This document shows, piece after piece, positions 1 through 5,217 of a stretch of DNA of 7,034 nucleotides. The stretch covers positions 1 to 7,034 of the forward strand of contig DATFRS010000324.1 in the NCBI GenBank assembly GCA_035263065.1. The letters are read 5' to 3'. Position 1 is the first letter of the stretch; each line of letters opens with the position of its first letter. Source of the DNA: Dokdonella_A sp035263065. Lineage in GTDB: Bacteria; Pseudomonadota; Gammaproteobacteria; Xanthomonadales; Rhodanobacteraceae. Both the position numbers and the translations under genes were made by a program. Below the pieces are notes generated by a model. It saw nothing but the letters and a program-made list of their open reading frames with translations, was not told where the DNA came from and did no database searches.

Positions 1-1636
1 TCGGGATCACTGAAGCGCGGATCGGCGACGAAGTTCGTCGGCGACGCCGGGATTTCATCGAGATCGCTGCCAAGCACGTAGATGATGCGTCCACGTCGGG
101 CGTCCCTTCGCTGAGGTGGAGCACCTGGCGTCCCGGCTGCCAGACGATGCTGCTTCTGAGCGTGATCGCGTGATGCGAGGCGATCGCCGCGGGTCCGCCG
201 ATGAGATTGCCTGCAATCGTCGAATCCTCGATGTGCAGCGCATCATGGTCGTCGTTGGTCGGGGCCGCGCCGGTCTGCATCAGCGCTTCGCTGACGTCGT
301 TGCCGGTGATCGAGGCGTTGTCGAACGAGGCGTAGGCGTCGCCGATGTCGCCGAAATCCGGCATCTCGATGACGCGCACGAGATTGCGGCCGCTGTTCCC
401 GGCGACGCGCGTGCCGCGCAGCACCGCGCTGGCGTTGCCGAACGCGCCGAACGGCGGGTCGTTGCGCACGCGCACCGCCGCTGCCGCCTGAGGCTCGTTC
501 GATGCATCGCGCGCGATGTTGCCGGACAGGCTGTTGCAGGCCAGTGCCGCGGCGCAATTGACGGCGGCCGGCGGCGCGGGATCCAGCGCGTCCGTTTCGC
601 TCAGCATGTAGAGCGCCGAGTCGCCGTCGCTGCCGCCGTCCGAGATCGACACGCCGCCGCCCTCGGCCAGCGATCGGTTGCCGTCGACGATGAGCTCCCA
701 CGCGTAGACGGTCGCGCCGGTGTTGATCTTGATGCCGCCGCCTTCGCGCTCGGCGCTGTTGCCGGCGACGTAGACGGGCCGGTTCGCGTCGGTCACGTAG
801 AAGCGCGTATTGCCGCCGCTGAAGCCTTCGACGAGCAGGCCGCCGCCGTCGCGGCCGGCTTCGTTGAGCACGATGCCGTTGAAGCTCCCGTACGTGCCGT
901 GCGGCGCGATCTCCAGATCGCACTCGATCGCGCCGATCCCGCCGCCGTCGAAGCTGGCCGTGTTGGCGAGGATCGACGTGGTGCCGCCGCCGGTCATCTG
1001 CACCGACGATTCGTAGCAGAAGATGCCGCCGCCCTGCACGAGGCTGTACGCGCCCGCCGTGTACTCGGCGTGGTTGAACGAGATGACGACGTCGTCGCCG
1101 AGCACGAGCCGGTTCTGGTTCGGATCGCCCGAGACGTCGTTGCGCAGGCTGATGCCGCCGCCGTGCCCGGCTTCATTGTTCGTCACGAAAAGATGATCGG
1201 CGTTGACGACGTGCGGGCCGCCGTAGATCTGGATGCCGCCGCCGTAGCCGTAGCTGAAGAGCGGCTCGTGGCCGCCGCTCAGCGTGAGGTAGCGCAGGCC
1301 GACGTCGCCGTCGCCGTGGATGCGCACGACGCTGTGGTCGCCGTCGCCGTTCAACACCGTGCGCTGGCCGTCGCCGACTTCGTCGAGGCAGTTGACGTAG
1401 CCGCCGACGAGCACGACGTCCTGGTCGTGGATGTCGAGCGCGACGTCGTCGTACGTCGCGCTGCGCGTGATGCGGATGAAGTCGTTCGTGCCGGGATCGC
1501 CGGCGGCGGCGTCGATCGCATCCTGGATCGTCGCGTGCGTGCAGCCGGCGCCGGTGCCCACGCGGAACGTCGCGGCGGACGCAAGCCCCGGCAAAGCCGT
1601 CAGCGCGAGAAGAATGGCGATTCGCGAGGTCCCCAT
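1..1636 (-). CDS. Secreted right-handed beta-helix protein, 3' end outside window, apparent frameshift near position 90
   Basis: Starts at ATG 1636 with a good ribosome binding site (AGGGAGAG, five bases upstream). Residues 1-21 form a signal peptide ending in Ala-Ser-Ala, so the product is exported. After it comes a 'CTHATIQDAIDAA' segment (residues 32-44), typical of the start of pectate-lyase-like parallel beta-helices. Residues 130-331 carry seven Gly-Gly-Gly-hydrophobic turns (at 132, 159, 202, 231, 264, 299 and 326), several preceded by Asn about six residues earlier. The pattern resembles secreted proteins annotated as 'choice-of-anchor Q' or right-handed parallel beta-helix, and loosely Chlamydia Pmp repeats. 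Role: probably a surface or extracellular adhesin-like or polysaccharide-contacting protein; no catalytic residues were identified. The first frame makes sense through Val515 (positions 94-92). Beyond that, the frame two bases further on encodes the family-like 'TNFVADPRFSDP', so one base seems to be missing. The C-terminus is cut by the window edge. It lies 85 bases downstream of the kinase gene and may share its transcript. Confidence 0.85.
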   Translation of the reverse strand, partial: MGTSRIAILLALTALPGLASAATFRVGTGAGCTHATIQDAIDAAAGDPGTNDFIRITRSATYDDVALDIHDQDVVLVGGYVNCLDEVGDGQRTVLNGDGDHSVVRIHGDGDVGLRYLTLSGGHEPLFSYGYGGGIQIYGGPHVVNADHLFVTNNEAGHGGGISLRNDVSGDPNQNRLVLGDDVVISFNHAEYTAGAYSLVQGGGIFCYESSVQMTGGGTTSILANTASFDGGGIGAIECDLEIAPHGTYGSFNGIVLNEAGRDGGGLLVEGFSGGNTRFYVTDANRPVYVAGNSAEREGGGIKINTGATVYAWELIVDGNRSLAEGGGVSISDGGSDGDSALYMLSETDALDPAPPAAVNCAAALACNSLSGNIARDASNEPQAAAAVRVRNDPPFGAFGNASAVLRGTRVAGNSGRNLVRVIEMPDFGDIGDAYASFDNASITGNDVSEALMQTGAAPTNDDHDALHIEDSTIAGNLIGGPAAIASHHAITLRSSIVWQPGRQVLHLSEGTPDVDASSTCLAAISMKSRRRRRTSSPIRASVIP

Positions 1637-1641
1637 GACCG

Positions 1642-1649
1642 CTCTCCCT
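1642..1649 (-). promoter_or_regulatory. Ribosome binding site of the beta-helix gene
   Basis: AGGGAGAG on the minus strand lies five bases before the ATG at 1636. It supports that start and is directly preceded by a small GGCGCC hairpin (1650-1666). Confidence 0.6.
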
Positions 1650-1666
1650 GGCGCCGGAGTGGCGCC
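1650..1666 (-). repeat. Small GGCGCC inverted repeat in the kinase/beta-helix gap
   Basis: GGCGCC, five bases (ACTCC on the minus strand), then GGCGCC can form a six-base-pair hairpin immediately upstream of the beta-helix gene's ribosome binding site. No T-run follows on the minus strand, so it is a poor candidate for an intrinsic terminator. It could affect mRNA stability or translation of the beta-helix gene, or be a chance product of the high GC content. Confidence 0.3.
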
Positions 1667-1721
1667 TCCATCGACGGGGAACGGACGGGTGGGACGGACA
1701 GCGACATCGCGTCGCCTCCGC

Positions 1722-4574
1722 TCAAGGCGGGCAGTTCGCGGTGCGCTGGAGCTCGGCGCGCGCTTCGGCGAGCCACGGATAGGCGGCCTGCGCGGCGGCT
1801 GCGTCGGCGCTCGCGCGCTCGCCGGCCGCTTCGGCACAGGCCTCTTCGCGGGCGAGCGCGATCGCGCGCCAGACGTGCGCGGTCGCGACGAGCGGGTGAT
1901 CCGCGTCGAGGTTCGGCTTCGCCTTGTCGAGCGCCGCGGCGAGCGCGGCCTTCGCGGCGGCGGTCTCGCCGCCTTCGATGCGAAGGCGTGCCGACAGGAC
2001 GCGCGGCAGCAGCAGGCGCGTGTCGATGCCGTCGGCGAACTCGGCGAGGCCCGCGTCGACATCGTGCGCCAGCGTCGCCGGACACGCCGGCGCCGGCGCG
2101 TGCGTGCACGCGAGCAGCAGCAGCGCATCGAGCCGCACCCAGACGAGGCGAAGATCCTTCTGGCGCTGCACCAGCGGGCGCGCGGCGAGCGCGACGTCGC
2201 GCGCGGCCGCCGCATCGCCGCGCAGCCACGCGATGTCGGCGCGCACCATGAGGACATTGCTGCGCTCGCGGGCGTACTGCTCGGTGTCGGGGAGGTTCGC
2301 CCAGGCGGCGTCGAGTTGCACCACCGCCGCGCCGAGATCGCCGGCCGACACGAGCCGCGTCGCATCGAACGTCCGCGCCGCGGCGAGGCTTCGCGAAGCC
2401 TTGCCCGCGACGACCTCGGAGAGCGCCAGCATGCGCGCACAATCGCGCTGCGCGACGTCGGGCGCGGCGACCTGCACGTCGAGGATGCAGAGCTTCTGGC
2501 TGTTGATCACGTGCAGCCCGCGCGGCTTGCCTCCGAGCTTCACGAGACCTTCGTCGACTTCGGCGAGGCGCGTGCGTCCGTCGCGCGCGCGACCGGCGCG
2601 CGCTTCGGCCCAGCCCCAGTTCGAAAGGCCGGTCAGCACGTCGTAGCTGCCGGGATCGCGAAAGCGGATGTCGATCGCGTAGGCGCGCCGATATGCCTCG
2701 GCGGCTTCGTCGAAGCGGCCGATGCCGGTGAGGCCGTAGCCGAGATTGTTGTAGCCCGTTGCCGTCTGCTTGCCGTCGTCGCCGTACAGGCGCCGGCGTT
2801 CGTCGAGCGCCTGCCGCGACAGTGCGAGCGCGGTGTCCTCGTCGTTGCGGTCCATCTCGACGACGGCGAGATTGTCGAGCACGGCGAGCAGCGTCGGTCC
2901 GCCGAGCCCTGCGGTGTCCAGCCGTCGCTTCGCTTCGCGCAGCAGCGGCTCGCCGCCGGCATGATCGCCGTCGCGCACGTGGCGCTCGCCGCGGAGCTCC
3001 AGCGCCGCGATCGCCTTCGGGTGCAGCGGATCGAGCGTCTTCGTCGCGAGATCGTCGGCGGACTCGGCGAGCTCGAGCGCGCGCTCGCGCTCGCCGAGTT
3101 GCGACTCGAGCCGCGAGAACATCATCGTGAGATCGACGCGCTCGGCCGCGCCGAGATCCTCGGTCGCGGCGAGCCGCTCGACGCCGGCGGCGACGAGATC
3201 GCGCAGCGCCGGCTGCCTGCCTTCGGCGACGCCTTCGCTGACCGGCTCGAACAGCTGCTCCATGAAATCGCGCACCGTGTTCGCGCGCTGCGCTTCGTAG
3301 CGCGCGGCCTGTTCCTGGCGCAGCGCGACGTTCGCCTGCCAGATCGCGACGCCGAGCGCGGACAGGATGCCGAGCACGAGAGCCGCCGTCACCGCGACGC
3401 CGCCGCGATGGCGCTGCACGAACTTGCGCGCGCGATACCAGCGCGACGGCGGATGCGCTTCGACGGGCCGGCCCGAGAGGTAGCGCGCGATGTCGTCGGC
3501 CAGCGCGCCGGCGGACGCGTAGCGGCGCGACGCCTCGGTCTCGAGCGCGCAGAGGAGGATGTTGTCGAGATCGCCGCGCAGCGCCCGCTGCAGCACGCGC
3601 GGCGGCGCGGCCGCGGCGCGTGTCGCTTCGCCGGCGAGCGACGAGGGCCGGCGCACCGGCGATGCGCCGGGCCGCGCGCCGAGCAGGAGCTCGTGCAGGA
3701 GAAGCCCGAGCGCGTAGACGTCGGTCGCCGTCGTGACCGGCGTGCCCGCGAGCTGCTCGGGCGCCGCGTATTCGGGCGTGAACGCGGCGACGGTCGGCGC
3801 GTCGCCGTCGTCCTCGATCAGCTTGGCGATGCCGAAGTCGAGGAGCTTCACCGTGCCGTCGGCGGCAACGAGGATGTTCGACGGCTTGATGTCGCGATGC
3901 ACGATGAGGCTGCGATGCGCGGCTTCGACCGCGCGGCAGATCGTCAGGAACAGCGCGATGCGCTCGCGCACGCCGAGCGCCTGCTCGGCCGCGTAGCGCG
4001 TGACCGGCGCGCCGTCGACGAATTCCATGACGAGATACGGAATGCCGGCGCCGGTGAGCCCGCCGTCGATCAGGTGCGCGATGTTCGGATGCGCGAGCGC
4101 CGCGAGCACGCGCCGCTCGCGCTGGAACAGGCGCTGCTCGACTTCGGAATAGAGGCCGCGCCGCAGCAGCTTGACCGCCGCGCGCTGCTCGAAGTCGCCG
4201 CCCTCGCGCTCGCCGAGGAACACCGCGGCCATGCCGCCCTTGCCGATGAGGCGCACGAGGCGGAACGCGCCGATGCGCGTGCCGATCAGTCCGTCCGGCT
4301 CGATCGGATCGTCGCCGGCGTCGAGACCCGCGACGCGCTGGCTCGCCGGCGTTTCGAAGAATCCACCGTCGTCGCCGTCGGAGTCGAGGAGGCGGTGCAG
4401 CGCCGAACGCTCATCCGCGTCGGCGACGTGCGCGTCGATCCACGCGCCGCGCCGATCGGGCGCGATCTCGATCGCCGCGTCGAACCACGCGCGAAGGCGC
4501 GCGAGGAAATCGCTGCCGCTCGGCGGCCGCGCGGTGTCCGCGGTGTCGGGTTCGGGGCCGGATCGCGGCTGCAT
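1722..4574 (-). CDS. Transmembrane Ser/Thr protein kinase with extracytoplasmic TPR domain
   Basis: A 950-residue Hanks-type kinase. An N-terminal helical segment (residues 22-65) precedes the kinase domain (about 104-370). Key residues are all present: glycine loop GKGGMA (111-116, with Ala replacing the usual third Gly), ATP-binding Lys135 in AVKLL, helix-C Glu153, catalytic HRDIKPSN (226-233), DFG (246-248), APE (271-273) and the TDVYALG Asp285. It should therefore be active and of the RD type; Thr261 and Thr266 are possible activation-loop phosphosites. A basic stretch (380-390) precedes one membrane helix (about 391-412), placing the kinase in the cytoplasm and residues 413-950 outside it. 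The outer part begins with a probable coiled coil (414-445) and contains TPR-like helix pairs (about 518-553, 561-597, 605-638, and weaker ones at 770-800, 855-885 and 895-945). It follows the ECF sigma gene by 38 bases, the classic partnership in which the kinase phosphorylates the sigma factor. ATG 4574 is the only sensible start: an in-frame TGA lies ten codons upstream with no alternative start between. No Shine-Dalgarno sequence is visible. Confidence 0.93.
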   Translation of the reverse strand: MQPRSGPEPDTADTARPPSGSDFLARLRAWFDAAIEIAPDRRGAWIDAHVADADERSALHRLLDSDGDDGGFFETPASQRVAGLDAGDDPIEPDGLIGTRIGAFRLVRLIGKGGMAAVFLGEREGGDFEQRAAVKLLRRGLYSEVEQRLFQRERRVLAALAHPNIAHLIDGGLTGAGIPYLVMEFVDGAPVTRYAAEQALGVRERIALFLTICRAVEAAHRSLIVHRDIKPSNILVAADGTVKLLDFGIAKLIEDDGDAPTVAAFTPEYAAPEQLAGTPVTTATDVYALGLLLHELLLGARPGASPVRRPSSLAGEATRAAAAPPRVLQRALRGDLDNILLCALETEASRRYASAGALADDIARYLSGRPVEAHPPSRWYRARKFVQRHRGGVAVTAALVLGILSALGVAIWQANVALRQEQAARYEAQRANTVRDFMEQLFEPVSEGVAEGRQPALRDLVAAGVERLAATEDLGAAERVDLTMMFSRLESQLGERERALELAESADDLATKTLDPLHPKAIAALELRGERHVRDGDHAGGEPLLREAKRRLDTAGLGGPTLLAVLDNLAVVEMDRNDEDTALALSRQALDERRRLYGDDGKQTATGYNNLGYGLTGIGRFDEAAEAYRRAYAIDIRFRDPGSYDVLTGLSNWGWAEARAGRARDGRTRLAEVDEGLVKLGGKPRGLHVINSQKLCILDVQVAAPDVAQRDCARMLALSEVVAGKASRSLAAARTFDATRLVSAGDLGAAVVQLDAAWANLPDTEQYARERSNVLMVRADIAWLRGDAAAARDVALAARPLVQRQKDLRLVWVRLDALLLLACTHAPAPACPATLAHDVDAGLAEFADGIDTRLLLPRVLSARLRIEGGETAAAKAALAAALDKAKPNLDADHPLVATAHVWRAIALAREEACAEAAGERASADAAAAQAAYPWLAEARAELQRTANCPP

Positions 4575-4612
4575 GGCGAGAGGAACGCGCGAGGGCGCCG
4601 GTCAGCGACACG

Positions 4613-5158
4613 CTAGCGCAGCGAGCCGTAGAGATAGGCACGCGCGAAGCGCCAGTCGCGATTGAGCGTGCGCGTCGTGACGCCGAGCACGTCGGCGACC
4701 TCGGACAGCGAGAGTCCCGCGAAGTAGTGCAGCTCGACGAGCCGCGCGGCGCGAGGGTCGTCGCGTTCGAGCTTCGCGAGTGCGGCGTCGATCTCCAGCG
4801 CTTTCTCCGCGTCGGCATCCGCGGCGCGCTCGGCGGCCTGTTCCGCGCCGGTGCCGCCGTCGAGCCCGATGCGTTGCCGGCAGAGCCGACGCCGTGCGGA
4901 ATCGATCAGGATCGTGCGCATCGCGCGGGCGGCGTAGCTGAAGAACTGCACGGGCTCGGCGAACTTGGGGCCGTCCTCGTCGCAGAGCTTGACGTAGAGC
5001 TCGTGCACGAGCGCCGTCGTGCCGAGCGTCGCACCGCCGGCGCGCAGGCGCTGGCGGCTCGCCATCGCCTTCAGGCGCTGGTAGACGTCGACGAAAAGCC
5101 GGTCCGTGTTCCCCGGTGCCGGCGGCGCGACGGCGCCTTTGGCCTCTCGATCGGACAC
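4613..5158 (-). CDS. ECF-family RNA polymerase sigma factor, kinase-associated (Sigma70_ECF / TIGR02999 type)
   Basis: A 181-residue alternative sigma factor that directs RNA polymerase to a dedicated promoter set. Region 2 spans about residues 18-96: core-binding 'TTALVHELYVKL' (47-58), then 'FFSYAARAMRTILID' (72-86) and the basic DNA-contacting RRRLCRQR (89-96). A variable linker (97-122) follows. Region 4 spans about 123-178, with the helix-turn-helix around 'LSLSEVADVLGVTTRTL' (149-165) reading the -35 element. Length is normal for the family. The acidic patch that ordinary ECF factors use to contact the polymerase beta' subunit is missing before LVHE; Thr47-Thr48 sit there instead. That matches ECF factors activated by a partner Ser/Thr kinase, and the next gene encodes such a kinase. 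No anti-sigma gene is present. The start is GTG at 5158, chosen because GGGGAGG lies five bases upstream. That ribosome binding site is buried in a predicted hairpin. Confidence 0.93.
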   Translation of the reverse strand: MSDREAKGAVAPPAPGNTDRLFVDVYQRLKAMASRQRLRAGGATLGTTALVHELYVKLCDEDGPKFAEPVQFFSYAARAMRTILIDSARRRLCRQRIGLDGGTGAEQAAERAADADAEKALEIDAALAKLERDDPRAARLVELHYFAGLSLSEVADVLGVTTRTLNRDWRFARAYLYGSLR

Positions 5159-5163
5159 GCGCG

Positions 5164-5170
5164 CCTCCCC
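5164..5170 (-). promoter_or_regulatory. Ribosome binding site of the sigma gene, inside a hairpin arm
   Basis: GGGGAGG on the minus strand, five bases before the GTG start at 5158. It is a strong Shine-Dalgarno match that fixes the GTG as the start codon. The whole element lies within the 3' arm of an inverted repeat (5163-5207), so it would be paired on a transcript entering from the upstream gene. Confidence 0.65.
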
Positions 5171-5182
5171 AAGGCGGCGACG

Positions 5183-5188
5183 ATTGTA
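5183..5188 (-). promoter_or_regulatory. Possible -10 hexamer (TACAAT) before the sigma gene
   Basis: TACAAT on the minus strand matches the sigma-70 -10 consensus at five of six positions and is an AT island in otherwise GC-rich DNA. No good -35 hexamer lies 16-18 bases upstream, so the promoter would be weak or need an activator. A start about seven bases downstream would give a leader of under 20 bases lacking the 5' arm of the hairpin. Confidence 0.25.
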
Positions 5189-5217
5189 GCGCCGCGCAAG
5201 GGGAGGCTGCGTTCAGC

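Larger units (their letters stand above)
5163..5207 (-). promoter_or_regulatory. Inverted repeat that can sequester the sigma-gene ribosome binding site
   Basis: Read on the minus strand: GCCTCCCC (5207-5200), internal bulge TTGC, GCGGCG (5195-5190), a ten-base loop, CGCCGC (5179-5174), bulge CTT, GGGGAGGC (5170-5163). The arms give 8 + 6 GC-rich base pairs. No T-run follows, so it is unlikely to be an intrinsic terminator. The 3' arm contains the sigma gene's Shine-Dalgarno sequence. It could reduce translation of sigma from readthrough mRNA; this role is inferred from base pairing alone. Confidence 0.5.

Noticed and set aside
243..923. Minus-strand frame of 226 codons inside the beta-helix gene
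   Set aside because: Arg/Gln-rich out-of-frame translation. The frame from ATG 1636 runs through the region with repeated GGG turns.
1650..1666. GGCGCC hairpin as an intrinsic terminator after the kinase gene
   Set aside because: The stem is only six base pairs and is followed by AGGGAGAG rather than a T-run.
116..2251. Long plus-strand open frame (about 710 codons)
   Set aside because: Antisense shadow of the beta-helix gene and kinase 3' end. Low-complexity Ala/Val/Arg/Asp translation with no family resemblance.
1431..4616. Very long open frame on the plus strand (about 1060 codons)
   Set aside because: It lies opposite the kinase gene. The translation is Arg/Ala-rich without recognisable domains, as expected when a GC-rich gene is read antisense; the minus strand has unmistakable kinase motifs.
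5163..5207. Inverted repeat as a terminator of the upstream secreted-protein gene
   Set aside because: No T-run follows on the minus strand and the 3' arm runs directly into the sigma gene's start, so a translational role fits better.
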